In this document: positions 36,732 through 48,869 of the stretch, one piece after another | How positions within the stretch are numbered: position 1 is the stretch's first letter | Layout of the letters: every line of letters starts with the position of its first letter | Source: Chamaecrista fasciculata | Lineage: Eukaryota > Streptophyta > Magnoliopsida > Fabales > Fabaceae | Reading direction: 5' to 3' | Length of the DNA: 64,000 nt | NCBI GenBank assembly: GCA_003254925.1 | Contig: QANZ01021877.1 | Coordinates: 40,947 to 104,946, forward strand | Notes under the pieces: generated by a model | The model's database searches: none | Seen by the model: only the letters and a program-made list of their open reading frames with translations | What the model was told of the DNA's origin: nothing | Made by a program: the position numbers and the translations under genes

Positions 36732-38742
36732 CTCCACCCCAAATTTTAGGATATTAAATTTTGGGTCAATCTTAAATCAAAAGCCCAATTACTAGGCCTG
36801 AAATTGTTGTTCATTTTCCTTAGTTTGTGTGTTTTATATGTGCCCTAAACGGTTATTCTTTATCAAAATGCTCCACCATTAAAGAAGGAAGAAGGGAAAA
36901 TTGATATCAAGGAAGCAGAGGTGACACGATAAGCTACGATTTATTTTTTAGAATGAATTGAGTTGGGATTTATCTAAAAATTTGTGGCCAACAATAAAAT
37001 AGTGACCTAGTTGTAGAAAAAAAAAATGTCCAAGAACATTATATGTAAAAAATGGCAAAGAAGATGATGTAAAAATTGGTTGTTTATCTTTCATGTAAAT
37101 AGTTAACTCTTACTTGTAGACAACCAACTTTTACGCGACTGAAAGAATGTCAATTCTATCCATGTAATAGTTAGAGTCGACTGTGATTTAGATGGTCGCT
37201 ATTATGCTATTTAAAAAAAAATTCAATTTGAATTAGTATAATAGTCAAGTATTATAATATGTTATACTTTTATTTTTTTTAAAAAAAATGTTTTTATGAC
37301 TAGATTCTTTCTTATAAATAATTAATTGTTTTTAATTACAATCATCTATGACAAGAATGTTATTTTATATTTTAAACAATATTGTAATACTAAAATATAA
37401 AATTTATCACTTTAACAAATTATCTATCTATTATTTAACACTATTAGATCAAATCAATAATTATTAGTGTCACACCACCAGATGTATTGCATACAACACA
37501 TCCCATTCCATATTAGACTAACCCTTTACACTAAAGAGTTTAAAGTGTATCAACCTTTTTTTGTTAAAAAATTTAAATTTTATTATAAATGTGATTGTTT
37601 CATGTTCTCAATCAAGCTCTAAATTTCACTCCTCTTGCCATAGACATTTCCACTATGAATGAAGTCTTAACATTTCTCCAATTATATAAGGGTTTCATAG
37701 TTTGTAGGTGGTGACTAAACAATCCTATAACAACTTGAACTTGGGAATCAACTAGGCAAATATAAGCTTCAGCAAGTGTCCACAACTAGTGGCTTAAGAT
37801 CATAGACAAATTTTGGGGAAAAAAATGAGTAATCCTACATAATTTCCAGAATTTAATAGGGTCGTTAAGTTATTGGAAATATATGAACATGAAAAGATGC
37901 ACACTATTTTAACAGAATCTGCTTTATCTAGAGCTCAATTAATTGTTGAACAATCGAATACACTTCATTGCTAGAAGCACATCTTGGTTTATTGAAGTTA
38001 TTTGTTAAAACTATGTAGATCAATGAACAAAGACGTTAATTAACCTTGCAAAAGAGTTCTGTTACCCACCTCAGATCACCACAGAAAATATATACTATTA
38101 CGGATTAGATACATGTTAGATACATTTTTACTTATCACTGAATTCATTGATTGACATTGGACTTGAACCTAGATTCAACTCAATGAAATTTCAAAATACA
38201 CATTGAATATAAATCTTTTGATCAACTCTACAGAACTATTCCTCTGTTTCCCCCACGGCCCTATCCCCCTTTTCAATACATTGATAAACACAAGCCTAAT
38301 GATAAAAAACTGCAAATCAAGAGGGAAGCAGAAAAGATCAACAAGGCAGATCAACAAATTGCATTCTTCGTAAACCACTCTTTCTCCAGGCCCTGAAAAA
38401 AGAAGTCCTGACAATCTTGCTATCTCTAGGAGTCTAGGGTAAATAACTCACTCTTTTTAGTAGAACCTTCATTATGATAATATACACTGGACAGTTTGCT
38501 CCATAGTCCTTCACACTTTCAATTCTAGTGTCAACACTATTATATAAGAGACTTCATGTTCTCAGCTGAAATGCAAGCCAATTAGAGATCACAAGAATGC
38601 AATTGTTTCCATTCTTTTTCAAACTGCATATCTCTTCCAAACTGATCAATGAACACCGAAGTTCATACATAATTCGGATCAGCTTTGGCCAATGAGCTCC
38701 TTATATTCAAAAAACATATACAATGTACCTTGAATAAGCATG
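36732..38742. other. Intergenic DNA and 3' flank of the APO gene, no further gene
   Basis: AT-rich sequence with no coding signal. The part just left of 38743 is likely the 3' UTR of the minus-strand APO gene. Confidence 0.4.
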
Positions 38743-40963
38743 TCAAGCGACAAGGTCTACTTCATCTCGATCTGGAGGAACCACATCCAATCTCATCATA
38801 CTCGTATATTCCTTAGGAGTGGGAGCCCCAGCATGCACACATAGTTCCACTACAGCTGGAGCCTTGCCATAGTATCTCTTCAAATTGTTATTCAGAGCAG
38901 GACCATTCAGATCATGAACATGCCAAACATAATTTGGATCCACAAGATCATCTATTGTAGCTTCTTGCCATGCATGTAAACCATTGCGAGACTGATGCTT
39001 TGATGCCTTACACATTCTCACCTTGTGTCCCTTAGGACCCACCTGGACCTCAGGACAATATCCACAAGTATTTACAATATACTTCTCCATTATCTTCTTT
39101 GCACCTGATATCATCTCAAACCAAGAGTCCAGTGTCTTTATACCTAGATCTCTTAATGTGCTCCTTTCTTCGTCCCTTAACTGGTCTAGACAGTTACTTT
39201 CATTCTCTATCAAATTCTTGGTCTTCTCAGCATGCATGATTGATATCAAAGATGACTCAGCTGAAGAATTGACATTCTCACTGGGAAATTTTCTTGTAGT
39301 TTCATCCCCTTCCATGACTGTCTCAAAATCTACAATTCTTCCTTCAATACAATATACAGGCTTTGTTCTCCTTTTAGTGGGATACTTTTCAAGGTCAAGA
39401 CCAGCTTGTATACAGAGTTCTACAATGGCAGGAATACGTGGAACAGAATGCTTCTCATCATGTCCAACTCTTGGTTTACCTACACGGTCAAAAAGATGAT
39501 AGCATTTCCGAAAGAAGACAACATCTTGAACCCCTCCCCTTCTCCAAACATGCATTGCATTTCGGAAACCACTCTTCCACCCATTACATGTCCGAATTTC
39601 ATGACCCGTATGCCCAACGTGAACCTCATCACAGAATCTAAAAAGACAAAATAACTAGTTGTGAGTTTAACAATCAAAAGTTGTCATACATTGCCGGTCT
39701 TGCATATAAAAACTCTGATTCCAGACAAGTTGAAAGACTACATCAGTAACAGAAAAAAATCAATATTCAAGATTTTGGCCGTTTTAGCTGGACTTATCAA
39801 TTTCCATGTGTTCTAGTTAATGCATAAAAAAGAGCTCTTCTCTTACAATGATCATGTCCAACATCTTGATATCTTCCCTTATAATGCTACAAAGGAAAAC
39901 TATAACAGGTCAATAATCCACTAATAACACTCACGATGCCATGATAGATATACTACCCAAATCATAATAGCCATGAGAGTGGTGGTGCAAAGAACAAAGA
40001 GATAAGTAAGAATTTCATTACCGAAGCCAAAATTTATTCACTTTACCAAGATTAATCCCATTAGGTTATGCAAAATCAACTCTGAATGGTTTACAGAAAA
40101 ATTCAATATGTTATCAAAGGAAACAAAGGTGTCTTTAATTATCCTTAAGGAGCCGCCTCAAGCTCAGTTGTTGACTACATTACTATGCGCACAATGAAAT
40201 ATAATTAACCTTAATCGAAGTATGACACAAATTGTTTACTTTATTTAGGGAAAACACAACATCTCCATCTACAAGGAACAATGTTTTCCACTCGTGTTGT
40301 TAGTACATACAATCATCAAAGTCAAATGTCGATTGATTGTTGAAAATCCAAAGGGGAAAAAATACTCTTAACAGAAAACTTAAACATATTGCCAGTGCAA
40401 ATCAAAACATCAAGAGATGCTTATATTGTATTCCTGCATATGAAATGCAAATCGTTATGCCCACTTGCAAGCATGACAATCACTGAATTCTTCATTTTCA
40501 GTACATGACTTGCACATCAAACTATGTAAACAGTCACCTGAGCTTACAGTGAAACCAAAAGCAAGGTATTAGGTACGAACCTGCAGCGTTGGATGGGAAT
40601 TACTTTCACAATTTCTGACAAACCACAGAGAAGAGACTGACGAGCTTGATAGACTCGGTGAGCCACCTGGACGAGTTCAGGAACCAATAAGCCATTATCA
40701 GGGGGTTCTTCAAGCATCCGGCAGGGCTGTGCCTTTCGTGCTTCTCTCTCTGCTTTTTCCCTTTGAATTAAAACCTTCATGGGCGTCACATATGGCTTTC
40801 TCTCTGACTTTTTCCTGCAAGGCTTGGGAACGTCAGAATACAAGGGGTCATATGGGTTGTCGCCGTGGTTGAGCCCCCTCTCCGACGAAAAGAATAGGTT
40901 TCTGTTCAACCGAATAGACAATGACTTCAGGAGAGAAATATCTGATACCATTGTAGCTCGCAT
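38743..40963 (-). CDS. APO4: APO protein, APO4-like organelle RNA-binding protein
   Basis: Two exons: 40963-40581 and 39637-38743, joined by a GT-AG intron (40580-39638). The split codon AG|A gives Arg128 and total length is 425 residues. APO proteins are plant-specific, zinc-binding RNA-binding factors that promote intron splicing in chloroplasts or mitochondria. Two APO motifs of the form CxxC-x8-GH-x4-C are complete: Cys127, Cys130, Gly139-His140, Cys145, and Cys319, Cys322, Gly176-His177 of the second-exon frame (331-332), Cys337. Exon 1 includes the conserved KPYVTPMKVLI and CRMLEEPPDNGLLVPEL. The basic, Ser/Leu/Arg-rich N-terminus (about 30 residues) looks like an organelle presequence. 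Assignment to APO4 (mitochondrial type) rather than APO3 rests on remembered similarity. ATG 40963 is used; a second Met at residue 5 is possible. Confidence 0.9.
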
Positions 40964-43535
40964 CTCCTACTAAAACTGTCATACCCAGTATTCACTACTA
41001 TCACTAAATCTGGCTGAGAAAAAACCGGAATCACTGCCAAGCAAACAATCGTGACAAAATATGAAAAGTAAAACTAGGAGAAGATTTTTGACAAAAGTAT
41101 GCTTCACAAGCACTGCCTCAAATTAAATTTTAACCCAATGTTCATTACTCCACTGATATAAGGAACACAAGTTAAATGAAAACCAAGGCAGAAGAACTAG
41201 GGGTTGCAAATTGGTGGGTTGGTTGGGTCAAGAATGGTTAATTGGGTCATCTATGATCTAACCCATTATTAACATTCTCCTTCACCACACTGACTAGTCT
41301 CAACATTCTACAGTATACAAATCCATACAGGCAGACACAACACAAAACACTTGATGCTGGATCACAGTTGAGATATATGATGTTCTCCTGCTAGATATGT
41401 TTATGTATGAAACCTTACCAAAAGGAAAATAATGAAACCTTATCCAACTCCAATACAATGAATGATGATGGAGCCCAACAGCCTCTTGAAAAAAAGAAGA
41501 AGAAATGCTCCATATATATATAGATATTTTCAAACTTGAGAAATATATATATAAAGTATGATTTCATTAGAACGTGGAAAAATGTTTATCTATCTATCCT
41601 TTATAACTAATCATCTTCACTTATCCCCTTTACATATATCTATATAATTCATGAATGATGATGACAATGATAATAAAGGAGAAGAAATCAATCAGAACAG
41701 AATAAGCATTGTGTGTAGACTGTAGAGTATACAATGGAGACGGAGCAGCATAATCATTTGAGAGCTATTTCACTTGATCATCACACAGCACAAGTAGTAC
41801 AGTTAATACAAAACTCATCCATTAATCAGTAAAAAAATTAACTTACCCATCAACATTTTCGTCAAGGAACAAAAACACCTTTCAGCTACTTTTGGCTAGT
41901 GGGCTTCAAACACCATGTATGGTGGCTCCAATATAGGGAGTGCAAATTAAAATTCTACTCCAACACACACAAAGGGAGGCTAGGTCTATCTCTGCCTAGA
42001 ATCTCCAAAGGGGCTGTAACCACTACTTTTCCTTTGCATAGGGTTATGGTTTTTCTGATAGCTTTTGGTGGCATAGTCGTATTGAGTCTGAAATAAAATA
42101 GGTTTTGGCGTTTGGCGATTCTTCATAGAATAAACCAGCCAAATATGAAAATGAGCTTGACTCACTCCAAGAAAACTGGGCTCTTTTGGGCCCTTTTGCC
42201 CCGCAACAAACTAATAAATCAATTAGTTTTGAAAGAACAAAAGTTATACTTGTTAGCAAGGTTGTCAAACTTGAGATTTTAAGTAAACTCGGAAAGGGAG
42301 GATAAACCCGAATCGTAAGATCGTAAGAGTTTACCTAGGTACTTATAATACAGTTACAATCCTATATATTATATACTTAATTGTAAATATAAATAAAGTA
42401 AACAAAAATATATCTCTTCTTACATAACATAACATTGTTCTTGAAAGTTCAAATAGTCGTAAACTCATAATCTTGTCCATCAAATCAAGTAAACACTCAA
42501 ACATAACATGCATAACACAAATATAGTATATACTATCTACCAAAACAAAATACCATCTATAATTGTATTAAAAATCAAAACAGAGACAAGAAATTAATAT
42601 ACATACACTATAAGTTAATAACACAATTATTATCAATATAAAGATACAGAGTAGAAGTTAGAAAGCAAAGATTAATTTGGGGAGGTGAAGTTGCATTACT
42701 GAGCCTAGGAGTATAAAATGGTTATCTTTAGGGCAACAAATTCCACATTGACTTACACGGACAATATTCATATTAATATATAGAGTATATATACATAGCA
42801 CAGCTAGAAGAATGTAACATGATGGATTGGACATCCTATATTTTGATTGAGTAGATCATTTTTTCTTAGGAAACAACTAAAGGCCCTCCTAGTTTTGACA
42901 CGCACGCCACTCTCTCTGCTTTCACTCTAATTATTTCTTGGTTGCTTTAGCTAATAATTCCCAGTCTCAGCTATCTGCTTAGCTTAGCCTAGCTAACTCT
43001 CTCTCTGTTCATATCTCCATAGCAAATGTAGTAGATTAAAAAATGACGGAGCCAGAGCAGACCATAACAGATTTCAGAATTTAAATGTATGTTTTTTAAT
43101 GCAAAAGAGTGAAAGACAATAACAAATTTAGAACTTAGAAATACCTCTAGTCTCTAGACTCTAGTAGAAGAAGCAAACAGAGGTAGAGCAGTGACCAGAA
43201 GAACCATCAGCCACGCGAACCACCACCGACCACCACGCACCGGCGTCGAGAACGAGAAACTAAGGAAGCTATAAGTTTCTATGGTTGATTAAAAATGTTG
43301 GGTTGAAAGGTCAGATTTGGACCGGTTTAAAAGCAAACTTAAAAAGAAAAAACTTGCTTGTTAAGTGAAATCGCAAACTCAGGCCCAAAATCGCATTTCA
43401 GCCTGATTCGACGAGTTCACGCGATTTTAGGTTCAAGCGATTGTTGGACCGAGTCGAATAGGTTTTGGGAAAAAGAACAGATTTTGGGGGCTAAAAATTG
43501 ATGATTTCACAATTTTAAGATTTGAATCTAGACTC
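40964..43535. other. Intergenic DNA upstream of the APO gene
   Basis: No gene recognised. 42255-43535 has features of a decayed element (gcaaggttgtcaaacttgagattttaag on the left; cttttaagttt and tcacaattttaagatttg on the right) with a GC-richer patch at 43195-43260. Open frames here have no motifs. Confidence 0.35.
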
Positions 43536-44245
43536 GCGTTTGGTACACGGATTATTGCTGGGAATGTGATTTCCAGGGATAAGATTCCCAGAATTATAAG
43601 AATGTCTGTTTGGATGAGTTAAAATAATCCTAGAATTATTTTGCAATATTCCCAAGAATGTTACAATCTTGTGTTTGGTTCAACTTTGATATTCCTGGGA
43701 ATGTTTAATACTTTTACAAATATGCCCTTGACTTTTTATTCTCAACCAACCAATAGTTTACCAAAGGTAGAAATTCTTCAAAAAAATTCATGAGAAAAAT
43801 ACTATATCATACAGAAATAATTATATCATAATTAAAATTTTTAAATAACATTAATAGATTCATGAGAAAAATACTGTTTCATAACACAATGTCCATAATT
43901 CTCAACATAATAAAATTGTCTAAAAAAGTCTCACTCAACAAAGAGTTGTAAAATGACAAAGATAAAAAGTGACCGGGGTTTGTAGAAAAAGAATTAATTA
44001 ATTAGAGGAAATTAATTAGGGGTAATACAATAGTTTTGGATGGGAGAAATATTCCCATGTCATGGGATTAGACTAATCCCACCCCCTAGGGTGGGATTAG
44101 AACATAGCTATTTTAGGAAATTATCCTATTCCTAGGAATACAATATTCCCGGGACTAATTTTCCAATCCGCGTACCAAAAGCGGAATTACTCTAGTCCGA
44201 ATCTCATAATCCCGGGACTATTTTTTCAATCCGTGTACCAAACGC
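43536..44245. mobile_element. DNA transposon remnant with GCGTTTGGTACACGG terminal repeats
   Basis: The left end gcgtttggtacacggatt is mirrored by the right end aatccgtgtaccaaacgc. Inside, gggaatgtgatttcc, gattcccag and mirrored words (attcccatg, aatcccgggac) repeat many times. The flanks share ctc (43533-43535, 44246-44248), a possible 3-bp duplication. The 710-bp length has no coding capacity, so it is non-autonomous. The superfamily is uncertain: PIF/Harbinger would suit a 3-bp duplication, but the usual TWA site is absent. Confidence 0.65.
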
Positions 44246-44276
44246 CTCCTAAGTTTCTTGCATATTAAAAAATATT

Positions 44277-44642
44277 GGTAAAAATATTCTTTTGGTTCAC
44301 AAATTTTATACAAATTTTATACCAAACGCCTCCTAAGTTTTCTTGCATGTTAAGTTTCTTGCATATTAACAAATTTTATCTTTTACTCATACTTTAGCCA
44401 AATATTAACTACAGAATTTACGTGACTAATAATATGTAATATAAAATTGATAGAAAAAACACTCAAATCTTAACGCAGATTAAAAAACAGAATGAAGTTT
44501 TTTGTTAATTTATTGAAAAAAGTTAGTCAAAGAATAAAATTAACCAATGTGAAACATTCGGTATAAAATTGACCGCCAAAAAAGGTTGAAAACGAAAGTG
44601 ATAGTTGATGTAAAATTTGGGGACAAAAAAGGTACTTTTGCC
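44277..44642. mobile_element. Fold-back MITE, family B, third copy
   Basis: The 366-bp element runs from ggtaaaaatattcttttgg to aaaggtacttttgcc. The flanks are aaaaatatt (44268-44276) and aaaaatata (44643-44651), 8 of 9 bases equal. Its left arm is interrupted by a second copy of sequence from just outside the element (44237-44268 reappears at 44321-44369). Confidence 0.7.
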
Positions 44643-44651
44643 AAAAATATA

Positions 44652-45335
44652 TTTTGAATGTTTTAAGAATTAAACTACGTATTTTAATCTTTCAAGGACC
44701 GAATTGTTAACTTGGTGATTTTTCAAAGACCAAATTGTTAGTTTTGTTTAATATCTTCCTTTATTTGGTGATTTTTTTTTCTTTTCAGTAGTATGAGATA
44801 TTTTTTTTGTCTATGAAGTTTACTCTTTACTTCGAATCTTCAATTACAGTTCAAAATACATGTCAAAGGTAAGATAATTATGAAGGCTTAATCATGGTGG
44901 GAATTAAAAGTGAGAGGATGAGAGGCTAAATCATGTGGCCATGTGGGTGAAGTATAATCTTCCAAAATGTATCAACATATAGATTTCCTATTATTAGTCT
45001 AAATGGTGAATTGGAATTTGGGAATTTATATAATATTGAGGAGGGTTTCCAATTTTTCTATTAAAAAATTACAAATAATGAAGTGAAATCAGTTAACATT
45101 ATCATCAAAGCCACTGTTATATATATAAGCTAAGTTTGAACTTTGAAGTACATAAGAACTTTTTCCTAAACAACCACATCATAAAAATAAAAAGAAAAAA
45201 GAAAAAAACTATTGGTACATTTTGATTGCAGTCACAATGAGATTTTGCTAAGAGAATTAACACCAATTCATCACAAGTTCTACTAATGAGAACAGCAACA
45301 TATCACTTTGAAATCATGCAGTATTATTGGCACAT
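44652..45335. other. 3' flank of the GILT gene, no further gene
   Basis: AT-rich. It probably contains the 3' UTR of the minus-strand GILT gene near its right end. Nothing else was found. Confidence 0.4.
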
Positions 45336-47987
45336 CTATATTGCTCCTGCAATGTTCATCTGAGGAATCCATGACGTAATGGTTGACCTGATTTGTGCCC
45401 ATAAGCTTGGCATCACCCCTTCCTTGTAACTGACTGAAGCCTCAGACTTTCCCTTCACCAATTTAACAGTATTAAGCAATACTTGGCTGCAACTTTTGGG
45501 TATACCAGTGCCTTTATAAGCCTTACAGACATAGATAATAAAGTCCTCATAATCCTGTAGCATGAGAAACATCAAATTTTCAAAAATGGCTATTATTTTG
45601 TAATCTCACTTGGATCTATAGTTATAATTTAGCATAACTTAAGCCATGTAAAGCAAAAATGTGATGGTCAACGGTATAACTTCATGAAAAAACTCATATG
45701 GTGGGAACAGTGTATGTTTAACATGGGAGAGAATAGCAGAACTAACCTCATAGAGTGGCTGCCCATCCACAACTACCCACGGAACATACTTATGAGGAGG
45801 CTGCAGGCTATTTGTTTCAGCCGCATACTTTAGGTCCAGCTGCAAAAGATGCTAACTGTTGAGAAAATTTTCGACCAAATGATGATCTATACAGTCAAAG
45901 AAATTAGCCATACATTTCTTATTATCTGGAGACAGACAGTATTAAAAAGAAGGGTTGCAATAATTGGGGGAAAGGAAAGGAAGTTGCCAATTTAATGGAG
46001 AGAGATGAATATTCAAAAGCTACAAATTGTTAGTCCATAATATGATATCAATTTTTTTTTGTAATTGTTGCAGGTGTGCAGGTGTGCAGCAACTTATTGG
46101 AGAGAGATGAATATTCAAAAGCTACAAAGTGATAGTCCATAATATGATATCAGAATTTTTTTGTAATTGTTGCAGGTGTGCAGCAAAGGATCAATGAGTC
46201 ATCTATGAGTTGAAAAAGATTAGGAGATCACCAACATGCATCGCATTTGAGTTCAGTAAGTTATCAAAACACAGACCATGCTAAAGTAATTGTTAGAATC
46301 AGTTAAAATAACTCTTCTTCAAGTTATGGCATTTGTTCAAACTGCTAGACAAAACCATTTTCAGAGACACATTAGGTAGCTTAAATACACAAGATGAGTC
46401 TTTGATACATTAGCTCCAAACACCAGATTTACTCTCCAAGTTCATAAAATACAGAGGGCCTCTTTGATAAGGTTATAATCTTTACTGAAAGTGGTCTTCT
46501 TCAGAAATTTCCTTTTTAAACAAGGAACCAAGAAGGCTACCAAAATTTTTCATCGGTGTGAACAGATCACTTAAGTGGCACAAGCCACACTACTGACAGT
46601 TCAGCCTTTCTATTTCTTAAATTTCCCCAAGTTTGCTTCATAAAGCAGTGTTGGTAAAACAGTTCAAAATAGTATTTGAGAGAACCTTGAACATTTCCAT
46701 CTTGACTGTTTCTTAATGATATAAAATTATGTGACCAATGAACTTGGCACTAAATCCTATTATGCTAGGAAATTCATGGCAAAAGAAAGATGCAATGATG
46801 CACTTAGATTTAGCTTAACAAGAAATCCTGAAACTAAAGCAAGCATATCCACATAACTATCTCTACAAGTGTTTGCCATTGCAAGAACAAACCACTAAAC
46901 ATTAATAAGAATCAGATAAAATCACTGACCTCTTTTCCATATTCGCTGGTATAGCAATTGTCAATAGGTTTTGGATCCAGACCCAATTTATTGAAACAGG
47001 ACTCCCACTCTTGGTACTTATGCTCAAGCGCTAGAGACTCAACACAGTATATGAAAGGAAAATGGTCATTCTGCAAAAACATGAAAGTGTTGTAATACTT
47101 AACATTGTCATATACGATTATACAAATAATATAAAGTTTATTGCCATATTGATTCAACAATAAGACCAAACCAAGAGTGCTATGTGACATTAGCGTATGA
47201 GAAGAAATTTACTTCACAAACCTAAGAGATTTCCTGCCATTGGACATTATTATTTATTAGGTCAAAGGGTCATTTTGGTCCATTATGTTTCAAAATGTTC
47301 AAATTGGTCCTAAATGTTTGAAAAATGTTTCATTTTTGTCGTTGGTAATAAAATATTTCTAATCTTGATACAAAAATTCATGTCAGAGAGCCTCTCTTGA
47401 GAACTAACTACCAAAGGAAAATGTCTTACCAGGTCAGGCCAAGTATGGATTGCGCAAGCTTCGACAGTGTTCAGTAAGCACTCATATGGCCCATGCTGAA
47501 ATCGTCACGAAACCAAAAAATTAGCGGAAAAGTTAATTGAAGCAAAAAATAAAACAACTAAACACAGCATGATGGGATAAAGGCCATTACACAAAATAGA
47601 GAAAAATCAAAGCCTCAAGCCAACATAAAAGAAATAATCAATTGGACACGAATTTACAGAAAATTCGATCTATGAAAGTGAAAACCCCTAAAAAAGATAG
47701 CAATGGAGTACCTGGCAAACAAAAGTATTGTTTTCTCTGAGCTTGGCATTACCCCATGGAACGAGCTTGAGATCGACGATAGAGATAAGGTCGAGGTCGA
47801 AGAGCTTAACGAGGTAATTGACGATGAAATTGGCACTGTAAGGGCACAAGCTTTCATAGTATAAACCCAGAGAGACCTTGTGAGAATCGAAGGATGGAAC
47901 CTCGGAAGATGAAGATAGGGAGAAGAAGGCGAAGAAGGAAAGGCATAATAAGAAAAGGGGAAGGGTCGTTTTAGAGGAAGAAGCCAT
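45336..47987 (-). CDS. GILT-family thiol reductase with CxxS site
   Basis: Five exons, all in phase 0: 47987-47712, 47495-47430, 47070-46930, 45839-45747 and 45554-45336, for 264 residues. GILT proteins reduce disulfides in acidic or secretory compartments; Arabidopsis OSH1 belongs to this family. A hydrophobic signal peptide covers about residues 8-28. The thioredoxin-like site reads Cys48-Pro-Tyr-Ser51 (LCPYSANF), so the second cysteine of the usual CxxC is serine. The GILT signature CQHG-x2-EC...C is complete (Cys91 at the exon 1/2 joint, Cys98, Cys106). NNT at about residues 87-89 is a possible N-glycosylation site, and the C-terminal half keeps the WVVVDG strand. With one active cysteine it may act as an isomerase or trap mixed disulfides rather than as a full reductase. 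Intron 2 holds one arm of a repeat (47260-47350). Confidence 0.93.
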
Positions 47988-48254
47988 GGATGAAGAAGTT
48001 GAGGTAGAGATTGGAGAAGTGAGAAAATGGGATTCCTAAGGGCTCATATCAGCCACTTGGATCTGTGTGGAATTTGTGGAGCCATTTTTGCATGCGGGGA
48101 AGATTGAAACGAACAATTTGTGCCAGATTCATTGTCGTTTTGATGCAGTCAAAGTCGCAGAACGCAGAAGCAGAAGAGATATCATAATACTGTATTACTT
48201 GCTAACGACGTGCGTGTAATCCTTAAACGACGATTTTGGTTTTCCTTTTTTTCA
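47988..48254. promoter_or_regulatory. Upstream region of the GILT gene
   Basis: A GC-richer sequence lies upstream of the ATG on the minus strand. It should contain the 5' UTR and promoter. No clear TATA box was found. Confidence 0.3.
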
Positions 48255-48412
48255 TAGTTATTAAAACCGGACCGGCCGGTTGAACCGGGAACAGGCCATT
48301 AGTCCGGTCCGAGTCGGTTTAATAACCGGCCAGATAGAGAACCGGAGGGAACCGGCCAAAAATCGGTGAAACCGGCCTGAACCGGAGGCAAACCGGTTGA
48401 ACCAGTCCTGGT
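48255..48412. repeat. CCGGTT-rich repeat remnant
   Basis: Many copies of accggcc, ggttgaaccgg and gaaccgg lie between two T-rich runs. It resembles the ends of the inverted-repeat element at 27735-28550. Probably one end of a DNA transposon; the rest is missing. Confidence 0.5.
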
Positions 48413-48869
48413 TTATTTTTTTTTCTTTTTTTTTTTTTTGATTTTTTTTGTCTTTTTTTATAATTATGGGTCAAATATTAGAGAATGTTGATTATGAACC
48501 AAAATTTGATAGAGAAAGTGATCATAAAATGTCACTTGATGATATTATATTGTTGAAAATTATGAAAATTGATTATCTCTATATTAATTCATGTTAATTT
48601 ATGAAAATTGTATTAATATATTAATGTTATAATTGTATTTTGTAACCTAATTATGAATATTTGAATTAAAATTTTATCATATATAGAAACAAAATACAAT
48701 TAATATAAACATTAATTGAAGCATGGAGGAAATATTCATAATTTTGTAACCTAATTATCTCTATATTAATTCCTTGAAAAAATTAATATAAACAAATTAA
48801 AAAATGAAGCATGGAGGAAATGCATCATTTCGTCCGTATGCCTCTCCTTCCTCTATCTTGGAAGCTGTA

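Noticed and set aside
39023-39654. Plus-strand frames up to 158 codons inside the APO gene
   Set aside because: Antisense shadows of APO exon 2; no motifs.
41899-42543. Frames of 65-74 codons between the APO gene and 43 kb
   Set aside because: No motif, no splice partners, and positions within AT-rich repeat-like DNA.
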